A DNA stretch of 64,000 nucleotides from Paenibacillus sp. GM2 (GTDB lineage Bacteria; Bacillota; Bacilli; Paenibacillales; Paenibacillaceae): the NCBI RefSeq assembly GCF_900069005.2, contig NZ_LN831279.1, positions 613,530-677,529 on the forward strand. The letters run 5' to 3'. Position 1 is the first letter of the stretch. The number at the start of each line of letters is the position of its first letter. The notes beneath the pieces were generated by a model that was not told where the DNA came from, did no database searches, and worked only from the letters and a program-made list of their open reading frames with translations. Shown piece by piece: positions 46,303-55,416 of this stretch. A program made the translations under genes and the position numbers.

Positions 46303-46601
46303 GGAAGTAGACCTCTTTTCGATGTGTAAAAAATAAAGTATATGAAGCATCAGCCATATCATCTAATTCTCTAATATGCCGTCTTTTGCCTGCTTCCATT
46401 CATCTGAAAATAGAAGAAATGATAAAATATCAATGATATTTTTGATCATGACACAGAAAACCTCGTGTAAGCCATATCAATATATTTTAATCACATTTGG
46501 GATTAGTGAAATACTTTAAAGCTCCAACACCCATGGTTAATCAAAGCAAGGAAAGTGCTTTTGGAAGCTTAAGCGGAATGGCATAAGGCAAGGTGAGCTT
46601 G
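46303..46601. other. Non-coding gap with divergent promoters
   Basis: No gene, hairpin or recognisable site seen in this 299-bp gap. Confidence 0.4.
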
Positions 46602-47126
46602 ATGGGGGACCGGAGATTGCTGCAAAAAGGAGAGGATTTATTGAAGAAGCTGCGCTTACGGTATCTTGTATTATTAATAATTATCAGTATCTGCATCTTC
46701 GAAGTATTCCGTTTTTTTTATCCAGTAAGAATCCAACAAATCATCTCTCAAGAGAATATGGATAAGATATATATTAGTTATTTGGCAGAAGGAAAAACGA
46801 CAGCTTACTTAGTGCAAATGAATCATAAGAGTCAGATTTCTGAAATGATGAATATCCTGGATTCGGTTTCATACACTCGTGGCATTAGAAGTGCTTACTA
46901 TGGCACCTACAGGAACTGCTTATATATGACGATTGTTAATCGGGATTTAAGCAGCTACTCTATAAATATTTCTGAAGATGGAAAGCTTGTATCTCCCAAA
47001 AGGTTATTTCAAGCAAGAGGAAGTTTTGAGAGCCATTTTAATGACCTGGTTGAATGGATGGAAAAGTATGGAGCGATACAGCCTATCGAGAGATTTGATG
47101 CCAATCCGAGTCCGGATACGATATAG
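46602..47126 (+). CDS. Hypothetical membrane-anchored protein
   Basis: This 174-residue protein has one helix near residues 20-40 (YLVLLIIISICIFEVFRFFY) and a soluble outer domain with LDSVSYTRGIRSAYYGTYRN. Function unknown. I start at the ATG at 46602; a GTG three codons earlier lies in the AAGGTGA ribosome site. Confidence 0.6.
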   Translation: MGDRRLLQKGEDLLKKLRLRYLVLLIIISICIFEVFRFFYPVRIQQIISQENMDKIYISYLAEGKTTAYLVQMNHKSQISEMMNILDSVSYTRGIRSAYYGTYRNCLYMTIVNRDLSSYSINISEDGKLVSPKRLFQARGSFESHFNDLVEWMEKYGAIQPIERFDANPSPDTI

Positions 47127-47227
47127 GATGAGGTAGCAGACGACATATAGAATGGAACGAGTTTATTTAGAAATAATAGATAAGATAAGATAAGTAGAGA
47201 GCAAAAGAAGAAGGGAGACCGTATGAA

Positions 47228-47581
47228 ATGAAGGTAAAACGAATCGTGACCAATATTCAGACGAAAGATATAGAGCTGGCTAAAAAATTCTATCAAGAAG
47301 TTTTGGGGCTCGACCTATTGATGGACCATGGATGGATAGCAACCTATGGCTCAAAGGATCGGATGGACATTCAAATCAGCTTTGCGTCCCAAGGGGGTTC
47401 CGAGACGAACACGCCGGATTTATCCATAGAGGTTGATGACATCGACGAGGCCTATGCGCGAATGAAGGATGCAGGATTCAATATTGAATACGGGCCGGTA
47501 GATGAACCATGGGGTGTACGAAGATTTTACGTCCGAGACCCATATCACAACCTGGTTAATATACTTGCCCATAGAGAATAA
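47228..47581 (+). CDS. VOC superfamily (glyoxalase-like) protein
   Basis: This 117-residue protein is a single VOC unit: VTNIQTKDIELAKKFYQEVLGLDLL and DPYHNLVNILAHRE at the end. Substrate unknown. Confidence 0.85.
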   Translation: MKVKRIVTNIQTKDIELAKKFYQEVLGLDLLMDHGWIATYGSKDRMDIQISFASQGGSETNTPDLSIEVDDIDEAYARMKDAGFNIEYGPVDEPWGVRRFYVRDPYHNLVNILAHRE

Positions 47582-48039
47582 AGTCGTGGGAGAAACGATT
47601 ATTTATTATAAAAGCATGCTGAATATAGGCATGAACCCTACTTCTTAAATCGATAAGAACAAGGGGCCGATTTTGTTATAAATGACTCCAAAGTTAGTGG
47701 ATTAGTGATCACTGAAAAGGATTTATAAGCGAATAGAGACGAGAACGGAACTGTATTTGAAAAGGTAAATTAATATAAAGGACAGGGCATATGACATATA
47801 ATTTGTCTTTATAAGGGATACTGGATTCCTTTATTTTGAAAATAAATTAAATTTGTAAATATACAAAATGCAATTATAGATGTAAAATAACATTACTTGA
47901 GGTTTTTTTTAGCAGGCATATGAAGGATGTACGACAATATTTGTGAATAAAAGTGCAAAGTTGCGAAAGCTGCCTCAAGTAAAAGAAGGCACATTGTATG
48001 CCAATTCTAGATAGAAAACATAGGGGAGATGGGACAACC
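47582..48039. other. Non-coding stretch before the ABC importer
   Basis: This 458-bp A-T-rich gap holds the importer promoter, but I could not choose one. I looked for a TPP or SAM riboswitch because related importers often carry one, and saw neither. GGTTTTTTTTAGC at 47902 has no stem in front of it. Confidence 0.45.
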
Positions 48040-49023
48040 ATGAAGATCAAAACAACAAGAAGAATTATGATGCTGTTAGCACTAGCGCTTATTATCAGCA
48101 TAGTGGGCGTGGCCTGCAACAGCAAGACGGATCATGCCAACACAGGCAATGCGGGCAGTAAAGCATCGGAGACATCGGAGCTGTCGCTGGGTCTTCTGCC
48201 ATCCATTGATGCCATTCCATTTATTATTGCTCATGAACAGGGCTTTGATCAGAAGCACGGAGTGAACCTGAATATCCAGACATTCAAGAGTGCCAAAGAC
48301 CGCGATGTGGCTTTTCAAGCAGGCAAGATTGACGGGTTAAGCGCCGATCTGGTCGCCATCTCGATCTACAATGAAGCTGGACTGGATGTGAAAATCACCA
48401 GCACAACCTTCGGGGAATTTGATCTGTTGACCGGCAATAATGATATTCAGGAAGTGAAGGATCTCAAAGGGAAAACCGTGATTCTCTCCAAGAACACCTC
48501 GACGCAGTACACCGTTGCCATGATGCTGAAGCAGGCCGGACTGACGGAGAAGGACATTAACATTACCGAAGTGCCGCAAATTCCAACCCGTCTGGAGCTG
48601 CTGAAAAATAACAAAGCGGACGCCGCGATCCTGCCTGAGCCATTTGTAACTATGGGAAAAGAGTCGGGTCTACGCGTGCTTAGCTCCACGAATCAGGCTC
48701 AGGTGAATCCGTTTGTGCTGGCCTTTCCGCAGAGCGTAATAGCCGCCAAACCGGAGGCAATCCGTGCTATGTATGCGGCGTATGATGAGGCCGTTGCCTA
48801 CATGCAATCCCATGATCAGAAGGATTATATTGACCTGGTAATCAAGGAAGTGGGCTATCCGGAAACCTTGAAGGATCAGATTGAGGTACCGGCTTATATT
48901 CCAGCTAATCAGGTCGATGTGAAAGAGGTTGAGTCGGCATTTGCTTGGGCTCGCGAGCAAGGTCTGCTGACAAAAGACATCACCCCCGAAGAGGTAATAT
49001 CCGATGTCCAGTTCAAGAAATAA
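48040..49023 (+). CDS. ABC importer substrate-binding lipoprotein (SsuA/ThiY-like)
   Basis: This 327-residue lipoprotein has a signal peptide ending in the lipobox VGVAC (about residue 25) and an NMT1/SsuA-type fold: LGLLPSIDAIPFIIAHEQGF, DLKGKTVIL, LKNNKADAAILPEPF. Members bind sulfonates, nitrate, taurine or thiamine precursors; the ligand cannot be read from the sequence. AGGGGAGATGGG precedes the ATG at 48040. Confidence 0.82.
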   Translation: MKIKTTRRIMMLLALALIISIVGVACNSKTDHANTGNAGSKASETSELSLGLLPSIDAIPFIIAHEQGFDQKHGVNLNIQTFKSAKDRDVAFQAGKIDGLSADLVAISIYNEAGLDVKITSTTFGEFDLLTGNNDIQEVKDLKGKTVILSKNTSTQYTVAMMLKQAGLTEKDINITEVPQIPTRLELLKNNKADAAILPEPFVTMGKESGLRVLSSTNQAQVNPFVLAFPQSVIAAKPEAIRAMYAAYDEAVAYMQSHDQKDYIDLVIKEVGYPETLKDQIEVPAYIPANQVDVKEVESAFAWAREQGLLTKDITPEEVISDVQFKK

Positions 49024-49780
49024 CGGACTGTGCGTAAAGGAGCTTGAAGTTGAATACAAGAGCGGGGAGCTGGCGCTTGGAAGAGTGGATTTCACCTTGC
49101 CGGAGCACGGGATTTACACTATTCTCGGGCCATCCGGGAGCGGAAAATCCACGTTGCTGCGCGCTGTGTCTGGTCTCCTGCCGGAATTTCGGGGCGAGCT
49201 GCTGTTCAATGGACAGTCTCTGCGCGAGCAGGACATTTTGATCGGTCTGGTGCCGCAAAATTACGGTCTCCTGCCCTGGAAGACAGTCAAGTCCAATATC
49301 AGGGTGGCCATGAAGATTGCCCATCCTAAGGGGCAGGATCGGAGGTACCAGGAGACGCAAATCGATCGCTGGCTGTCGGCGATGGGCATCCGGGAGCTGG
49401 CGGACCGTTATCCGCTGTCGCTAAGCGGGGGGCAGCAGCAGCGGGTTGCCATTGCGCGGGCATTTGCGATTATGCCCTCTATTTTGCTGCTGGATGAGCC
49501 ATTTTCTGCGCTAGATGCTATTACAAGGGAAGTGCTGCAGCAGTTGTTCCTGGACCATTGGCAGGCGAATCCTGCCACAGCGCTGTTTGTGACCCATGAT
49601 GTAGATGAGGCCATCCTGCTGGGGCAGAAGATTATCGTGCTTCCATCGAGCAAGAGCGAGGTACCGGAGATTATGGACAATGAGGCGGTATTCGGGCTGG
49701 AGCATGGGGAGAAGCGGGCCAGTGACGCCTTTTTTGACCAGATCAAGAGAATCAGAAAGGTAATGCAGGAGAAATGGTAA
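49004..49780 (+). CDS. ABC importer ATPase (SsuB/TauB/ThiZ-like)
   Basis: This 258-residue ATPase has Walker A GPSGSGKST, signature LSGGQQQR, Walker B ILLLDEPFSALD and the switch His in FVTHDVDEA. It overlaps the binding-protein gene by 20 bp and the permease gene by 7 bp, so the three form one unit. Confidence 0.92.
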   Translation: MSSSRNNGLCVKELEVEYKSGELALGRVDFTLPEHGIYTILGPSGSGKSTLLRAVSGLLPEFRGELLFNGQSLREQDILIGLVPQNYGLLPWKTVKSNIRVAMKIAHPKGQDRRYQETQIDRWLSAMGIRELADRYPLSLSGGQQQRVAIARAFAIMPSILLLDEPFSALDAITREVLQQLFLDHWQANPATALFVTHDVDEAILLGQKIIVLPSSKSEVPEIMDNEAVFGLEHGEKRASDAFFDQIKRIRKVMQEKW

Positions 49781-50529
49781 ATAAACGACGTCGGCTCAAT
49801 TATATTTTGAGATTATTGCTAGTGTTCTTGGGGATGCATGCGGTTTGGCATGCAGCTTATCTGCTAGTGCATCATCCGATGCTGCCCAGCCCGCTGGAGG
49901 TCTATCAGGCGATGGGGCACCTGGGCGGAAGGGATATTGTGCTGAATGTAGGCTACAGTCTGATGCGGATTTTTGCTGGAATTCTGCTAGCGTTGATCGT
50001 CGGCCTGCTGATCGGACTTCTGATGGGGCGTTCGGCGCTTTGGAACAAGCTGCTGGACCCGGTGGTATATTTAACGTATCCGGTGCCCAAGATCGCGCTG
50101 CTCCCGGTGGTTATGCTCTTCTTCGGGCTTGGTGAAACCTCCAAGATTCTTATGATTATGCTGATTCTGCTATTCCAGATTATCATTTCTGTACGGGACG
50201 GGGTAAAAGCCATTCCAGCGAACACCTATGATGTGCTGACAAGCATTGGCGCAGGGCCTGGTCAGAAATTTTGGCATGTCACTTTGCCCGGTGCGTTGTC
50301 CGTGATCCTCAGCACGATCCGCATCTCGCTTGGTACAGCTATATCAGTTCTGTTTTTTACGGAAATCTATGGTACTGAGCATGGCATGGGCTTCTTTATT
50401 ATGGATGCATGGCTCAGATTGGATTATCCGCAAATGTATGCCGGGATACTGCTGTTTAGTCTGGTCGGCTTCGTTCTGTTCCTGCTGGTGGACCTGCTGG
50501 ATTACCGATTTATGAAGTGGCGGAAGTAG
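49774..50529 (+). CDS. ABC importer permease (SsuC/TauC/ThiX-like)
   Basis: This 251-residue protein has six membrane helices and the coupling motif region IPANTYDVLTSIGAGPGQKFWHVTLPGA (EAA loop). A dispersed hairpin lies 75 bp after the stop and probably ends the transcript. Confidence 0.9.
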   Translation: MVNKRRRLNYILRLLLVFLGMHAVWHAAYLLVHHPMLPSPLEVYQAMGHLGGRDIVLNVGYSLMRIFAGILLALIVGLLIGLLMGRSALWNKLLDPVVYLTYPVPKIALLPVVMLFFGLGETSKILMIMLILLFQIIISVRDGVKAIPANTYDVLTSIGAGPGQKFWHVTLPGALSVILSTIRISLGTAISVLFFTEIYGTEHGMGFFIMDAWLRLDYPQMYAGILLFSLVGFVLFLLVDLLDYRFMKWRK

Positions 50530-50589
50530 GGCAAATTTACGGCTAATCTCGTATTTACGCTGTAGGGCTTCCGCCTCTGGATTACCAGG

Positions 50590-50655
50590 TTGTATAATCG
50601 TGGACAACAAACGCCCCAGCCTTAGATAAGAGCTATCTATGGCTGGGGCGTTTGG
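50590..50655 (+). repeat. Dispersed CCCAGCC hairpin, copy 4
   Basis: CGCCCCAGCC (50612-50621) pairs with GGCTGGGGCG (50641-50650), with AGATA and TATCT inside. CAACAAA leads in, and TTGTATAATCGTGGA upstream matches copy 1. Confidence 0.85.
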
Positions 50656-50756
50656 CAATTATAAGGTAGTTTTCTGAAATGAAGGGAGAAGAAAATATGA
50701 CTCAATTCCCTATAGTAGAAACTGACCTTTGATGGTAAGAACTGCGGAGTTGTTAC

Positions 50757-51605
50757 TCATTGCCCAAGCCCCATAGATTGACGATAAGTCACAGGGGATA
50801 CCCCGGTAATGTCTTTGAAAACGCGATAGAAGGTGGGCAGGCTTTGGAAGCCACATTCAAAGGCAATATTGGTGACTGCCTTATCGGTCCCCGTCAATGC
50901 TCGTTTGGCAGCTTGGACACGTAGCAGAGCTAAGTAATCAGAGAAGCGGTACCCGGTCGTTTCCAGAAATGCACGACTGAGGCGGGATGCACTTATGCCC
51001 AGCTCATCCGCCAGCCCCACCAAACTCAGCGGTTCATGATATCGCCGTTCCACCAAAGCGGCTAAAGATTGCGCGTGACGAACCGTTTGTACCATCGCCT
51101 GCCGCTCGTCATCACTGAGCAGCTCGTTGTAATGTCTAAGCAGGCGGCCGCATAACTGGAGAAGCGCGCTTTTCGCCATCGCCAAATAGCCGGGGGATTT
51201 CTCACGAAGCTCCTCCGCTATTACATGAATCCAGGGCGTAAGCTCCCTGGCAAGCGGCGAGCTGCCGGCGATATGATTGCGAAATTGAGTAGATCGATAA
51301 GAGAAGGGCAGTAAAAGACCCGGCTCCTCTGCTAACAGCAGCGCCGGATCAAAGTTAATGAAGAGATAGCGGCTTGGATCCTTCGGGTCAGATTGAGCGA
51401 TATGATGTTCCTCGTTGTTGACGATAAATAAGTCGCCAGGACTGGCCGTATAGCGTTTGCTGCCAAAGAAGAAGCAGCCTTTGCCTGATAGGCAGAGGCC
51501 AACTTCCAGACTTGAATGCATATGGGGCGATTGTCGATTCGTAGCAGGCGTCCATTCGAAAGCATTGATCGGAATTGGGTGATCGTATGTTATATGCAGT
51601 CTCAT
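50757..51605 (-). CDS. AraC family transcriptional regulator
   Basis: This 282-residue protein has an N-terminal cupin domain (about 25-110, HMHSSLEVGLCLSGKGCF, PGDLFIVNNEEHH) and a C-terminal AraC double helix-turn-helix (about 180-275, LVGLADELGISASRLSRAF, IAFECGFQSLPTFYRVFKDITGVSP). It is likely an activator sensing a sugar or related ligand. The start at 51605 has AGGGGG upstream. It lies 180 bp downstream of the ADP-ribosylglycohydrolase gene on the same strand. Confidence 0.88.
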   Translation of the reverse strand: MRLHITYDHPIPINAFEWTPATNRQSPHMHSSLEVGLCLSGKGCFFFGSKRYTASPGDLFIVNNEEHHIAQSDPKDPSRYLFINFDPALLLAEEPGLLLPFSYRSTQFRNHIAGSSPLARELTPWIHVIAEELREKSPGYLAMAKSALLQLCGRLLRHYNELLSDDERQAMVQTVRHAQSLAALVERRYHEPLSLVGLADELGISASRLSRAFLETTGYRFSDYLALLRVQAAKRALTGTDKAVTNIAFECGFQSLPTFYRVFKDITGVSPVTYRQSMGLGQ

Positions 51606-51785
51606 TTTCCGTCGCCCCCTGATCTTAATCATGGTATATGGCAAGTATACAATAAGAGCTGCTCTTGTGGTTGTACAATTATCCCAGATTGTTCATAGTG
51701 GAAGCCTGGATTACGAAGCCAAGATTCGCATTGTCCTTGTGCTGGGTAGGTAATACTCCTTTGGCTGATTGCTCCAGTATAAATT

Positions 51786-53168
51786 TTACTGCTGAAGTTT
51801 TCGGAAAACATCATAGCTCCTTTGAGCACATTCTGAGATGGCGATCGGGTGGAAGCCGCTGATATCGGCATACAAAGTATCGTTTAGCGGCTTGATCCAG
51901 CCTTCAGGCAGCCTAGACGCTCCAAGCGATGCGCCGAGGATGGAGCCAACGGTGGCGCCATTGCAATCAGTGTCCCAGCCACCCAGAACGGCTGTAGTGA
52001 TTCCCTTCTCAAAATTGCCGCCGGAATGAATGAGCGCAGCCGCGCATAATGCGGCATTATTATTCGTATGCACACAGTGATAATGCTTAAAGGCATCCCA
52101 AATTTTCTCAACCAGTTCTAGCTGACCTGGCGTTTCTTCAGCAATTTGGACCGCCAGTCTAATATCTTCTGCCAGCCGGCTGCGCTGCGGAATCTCACTT
52201 AACCCGATCTCAATGATCCGCTTTACATCGCTCTCAACGAATGCGGCTGCAATCATGGCAGAGCAGAACATGGCACCATAAATCCCATTTTTCACATGAG
52301 AGAAAGAAGCATCGCGCCAAGCAAGTTCAGCAGCAAGCTGAGGCCGGCCGGCAGCGCCATATGCATAGCCGTCTACGCGGATTTGAGCACCGATCCATTC
52401 CCGGAAAGGGTTCAGATAGGAACGTACCCACTGGATATGCTTCTCCCAGTCATCGGGCTGATCGCCGCTAATATGCGAAGTAACTCGGGCAAAATTCAGG
52501 TATGCCTGTGCTTCAGCTGTGAACACCTGACCGAAGGATAGGCGACGATGCCACATCTTGCCAACATCCCAGGAGTTAAATTCTAGACCACGCTCCTCAA
52601 GCATGAGCAGTCCAAGCACGGTGTATCGAATATCATCATCCGTCTCCATAAAACGGATATGCTCCCGGCAGCTGGCCAGACTGCTCCAGTGGGCAATATG
52701 GATGTCATAATGAGACTCGGCGGTCGATTTACTTGGAGTATAGTGTCGAATCGGCCACTGCCCGGCGCCTTCGAACCAGAGCTTAATATTTTGCCAGCCG
52801 GGTCTGCCTTCTGATCCCTGCATGAAGGGTGGAGCCTCCAAGGGTTTGCCCAAGGCGCAACCGGCTGCACGGCCAAGCCAGGCCCCATAAAACTTGTCTT
52901 GCCATACTTCGTTGCGCCAGTCACCCTGAATCATACGCGGCCCTTCAGGGCGTTCAGCGCGAATTGCTTCCAAATCTGATGGCTCGGTATACTTAAATTC
53001 AGGACTTATTTCCAGTGCCGTTAATTCATGGTAGATCTCCATAATTCGGGCTTCATCCTGATCGGCTGCTCCCAGCCGTTCCATGAAACCTGTTACATGG
53101 CAGCCTTCTTCCCCACGCTGCTGTATTTCGTGTCTGACAAGTTCTTGCAGTCCAATCCATTTGGTCAT
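51786..53168 (-). CDS. ADP-ribosylglycohydrolase (DraG/ARH) family protein
   Basis: This 460-residue protein has the DraG/ARH fold from about residue 92 (KFYGAWLGRAAGCALGKPLE), the metal motif ETDDDIRYT (Asp177-179) and the second metal motif GGWDTDCNGATVG near 385. Such enzymes remove ADP-ribose from proteins or small molecules, and several bacterial members act on nucleosides. The N-terminal 75 residues are an extra helical part. GGAGGA lies six bases before the ATG at 53168. Confidence 0.85.
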   Translation of the reverse strand: MTKWIGLQELVRHEIQQRGEEGCHVTGFMERLGAADQDEARIMEIYHELTALEISPEFKYTEPSDLEAIRAERPEGPRMIQGDWRNEVWQDKFYGAWLGRAAGCALGKPLEAPPFMQGSEGRPGWQNIKLWFEGAGQWPIRHYTPSKSTAESHYDIHIAHWSSLASCREHIRFMETDDDIRYTVLGLLMLEERGLEFNSWDVGKMWHRRLSFGQVFTAEAQAYLNFARVTSHISGDQPDDWEKHIQWVRSYLNPFREWIGAQIRVDGYAYGAAGRPQLAAELAWRDASFSHVKNGIYGAMFCSAMIAAAFVESDVKRIIEIGLSEIPQRSRLAEDIRLAVQIAEETPGQLELVEKIWDAFKHYHCVHTNNNAALCAAALIHSGGNFEKGITTAVLGGWDTDCNGATVGSILGASLGASRLPEGWIKPLNDTLYADISGFHPIAISECAQRSYDVFRKLQQ

Positions 53169-53666
53169 AACGGATTCCTCCATAATGTGGTAAATTTTCT
53201 TTATCACTGATTATAGCCAGCATTGCCGCTTGCGACTTCTCAAATAATGAAAGCGATATTCTCATTTTTTGCGTACTGAGTATAGTTGGCCACAAAGCAG
53301 CTTCTGCTTGCATAACATTCTGTAGACTGGTACGCTTGGAGAAGCTCAGACAACACAGGACCCAGCCTAGGATAGAAGCTATCTGAGGCTGTTTTTTTGT
53401 CTTTTAATAGAAAGAGATATAGGGGAGTCATGGTGGAAGGAACAGGGAATCGGCCCTGTTTGGCTGGAACTTGACAAGTAGGGATGGCATTCCCAAAGGA
53501 ACTAAGTACTTTCAAGTTACCGCTGGGAACGGGGTTATTCTAAAATCCTCCCAATCATCCTCATTCATATGTTGTAAAAAGCTACGCATAAATCAATTAT
53601 ATGTCATGGACGTCCTACTTTTTGTGTCTGAAAGTCTACGAATAAAAATCTAATATGAGGTGCTAA
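53169..53666. other. Non-coding gap with dispersed hairpin copy 5
   Basis: No supported gene. It holds hairpin copy 5 and A-T-rich flanks. Confidence 0.5.
53345..53400 (+). repeat. Dispersed CCCAGCC hairpin, copy 5
   Basis: CCCAGCCTAGGATAG faces CTATCTGAGGCTG, then TTTTTTTG. CAACACAGGA replaces the usual CAACAAATGA, and the 3' arm is shorter. Confidence 0.7.
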
Positions 53667-54467
53667 ATGAATGATCAGTTAATCCAGGCTGCCAAACAAT
53701 TAGCCATAAGTACTATTCGCCAAGCCGGGCGGGTGGCTAAAGACAAGTTTGATAATTTTACCGTATTGAGATCAAAAGATGAGTTTGGGGATGTGGTGAC
53801 TGAAGTGGATCATATCTGTGAGGATATCATCATTAAGCCAATTCGAGAGACCTTTCCCAGTCATCAAATACATAGTGAAGAAGCGGGAGATATCGGCTCG
53901 AATGACGAGTGGTTATGGTTAATCGATCCTCTAGATGGCACTAATAATTTCGCTATTGGTTTACCGGTTTTTACGACATCCATTACGCTCATGTACAGAA
54001 GAGAGCCTGTGCTTGGAGTGATATATGAGCCATTGACGGATCGTCTATTTGTATCTGCTCTTGGAGAAGGTGCATTCTGCAATAGTCGTCCCATGCGAGT
54101 GCAGAGCAACCCTAACATAGTCAAAGGAAATATTGGCTGGATTCAAGGACATAAAGTGCAAAATGACCCAAGAGCAGTGAATCTAAGGCAATGCCTGGAT
54201 CTTAAATTTAAAAGAATGATGAGATTATGGGCGCCGACACTGCAATGGTGTATGCTTGCCAAAGGAGATATCGATGGAATAGTGCTGTACAATTCTGAAG
54301 GTGATGACCTGTATTCCGGTCTTTTGATGGTCAAGGAAGCCGGAGGGATTGTTGTTGATTTTGATGGGAATCCGTTCACTGGAATGAAAGAGGAACCCTA
54401 TATAGTAGCCTGTCATCCGGATAATAAAGAAGAATTGCTCCATATTGTGAGGGAAGGACTACAGTGA
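53667..54467 (+). CDS. Inositol monophosphatase family protein
   Basis: This 266-residue protein has metal ligands Glu71 (SEEAGD) and Asp87/Asp90 in WLIDPLDGTNNF. The usual C-terminal WDxAAG motif is GDDLYSGLLMVKEAGG here, with Asp kept and Trp lost. The family dephosphorylates inositol phosphates, adenosine bisphosphate or fructose-1,6-bisphosphate. Substrate unclear. Confidence 0.85.
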   Translation: MNDQLIQAAKQLAISTIRQAGRVAKDKFDNFTVLRSKDEFGDVVTEVDHICEDIIIKPIRETFPSHQIHSEEAGDIGSNDEWLWLIDPLDGTNNFAIGLPVFTTSITLMYRREPVLGVIYEPLTDRLFVSALGEGAFCNSRPMRVQSNPNIVKGNIGWIQGHKVQNDPRAVNLRQCLDLKFKRMMRLWAPTLQWCMLAKGDIDGIVLYNSEGDDLYSGLLMVKEAGGIVVDFDGNPFTGMKEEPYIVACHPDNKEELLHIVREGLQ

Positions 54468-54499
54468 GGGAATGAGATGCCCTTGACTAACAGGATCGC

Positions 54500-54690
54500 A
54501 CGTACCAAACGGTCAAAAGGGACCGTTAGAGCAATGAAAATCAACTTTACTCTTCTAAGGGACAACTTTGACCATTAGAAGCGAAAAATACGATTTTCGC
54601 GACCTAATGCCCTTGTAACGGACAATAAGGTCCGTTACAAGGGCAATGTTCTAAGAATCAACGCTAACGGTCAATAGTGTCCGGATAGCA
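54500..54690. repeat. Intergenic palindromic repeat block
   Basis: The block holds AACGGTC-GACCGTT pairs near 54510 and a perfect 15-bp stem, GCCCTTGTAACGGAC (54609-54623) with GTCCGTTACAAGGGC (54630-54644), plus GGTC/CCGTTA words. It lies between two convergent genes and may terminate both, though no T-run follows. Confidence 0.75.
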
Positions 54691-54733
54691 GGTCAACATA
54701 TAGGGATGTCAATATTTTGATCCCTCTTGAGCT

Positions 54734-55405
54734 TTATTTTTGCTTCATCTGTGCTAGTTTCCCCTCACTCATCCCGTAAATGACATCGGCTATGGTGGTT
54801 ACTTTTTTGGAGTGTGTAACGATGATGATGCATTTGCCTTCCTGATGAGCAAGTGAAGTGAAAATATCTAAGATGGCTTCCTCTGTCGCGCTATCCAGAT
54901 TGCCCGTCGGCTCGTCGGCGATGATAATATCGGGATTATGCGATATTGCCCGGGCAATTCCCACACGTTGCTGCTCGCCACCGGATAACCTGAGTATTTT
55001 TCTGTCCGCCGTTTCTCGGTCAATGCCAACCTTTTCAAGCAAAGCATAGGCATACGCTTTTTTATCCTTCTCGGAGCTGCCATTGATATTCATGGAAAGC
55101 ACAATGTTCTCAATAGCGGTCGCATTGGTAAGGAGATTAAAGCTCTGAAATACCACGCCAATTCCTTTGGATCTGTATTCGTCACGGTCTAGCTTTTTCA
55201 GGTCCTGATCGTTATGCAGGATAGTTCCATCCGTACATACATCAAGCCCGGAAATTAAGGAAAGCAAAGTTGACTTGCCGGATCCGGACTTGCCAACGAT
55301 CGTATGAACCTTTCCAGGCTCAAAAGAGGCGTTCACTCCTTTAAGAACATTTTTCTTCGTACCTTCATATCTGTAAAATACATTTTTTACCGTAAGTACA
55401 CTCAT
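54734..55405 (-). CDS. ABC transporter ATPase (MacB/LolD type)
   Basis: This 223-residue ATPase has Walker [10 protein letters not shown], the signature LSGGEQQR, Walker [13 protein letters not shown] and the FQSFNLL Q-loop. It pairs with the FtsX-like permease 11 bp upstream. The cargo is unknown; such pairs often handle peptides or antibiotics. Confidence 0.9.
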   Translation of the reverse strand: MSVLTVKNVFYRYEGTKKNVLKGVNASFEPGKVHTIVGKSGSGKSTLLSLISGLDVCTDGTILHNDQDLKKLDRDEYRSKGIGVVFQSFNLLTNATAIENIVLSMNINGSSEKDKKAYAYALLEKVGIDRETADRKILRLSGGEQQRVGIARAISHNPDIIIADEPTGNLDSATEEAILDIFTSLAHQEGKCIIIVTHSKKVTTIADVIYGMSEGKLAQMKQK

Positions 55406-55416
55406 TGTATTGTCAC

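Noticed and set aside
47582..48039. TPP or SAM riboswitch ahead of the SsuA/ThiY-type importer
   Set aside because: I found no conserved core of either class; the stretch is A-T-rich without matching stems.
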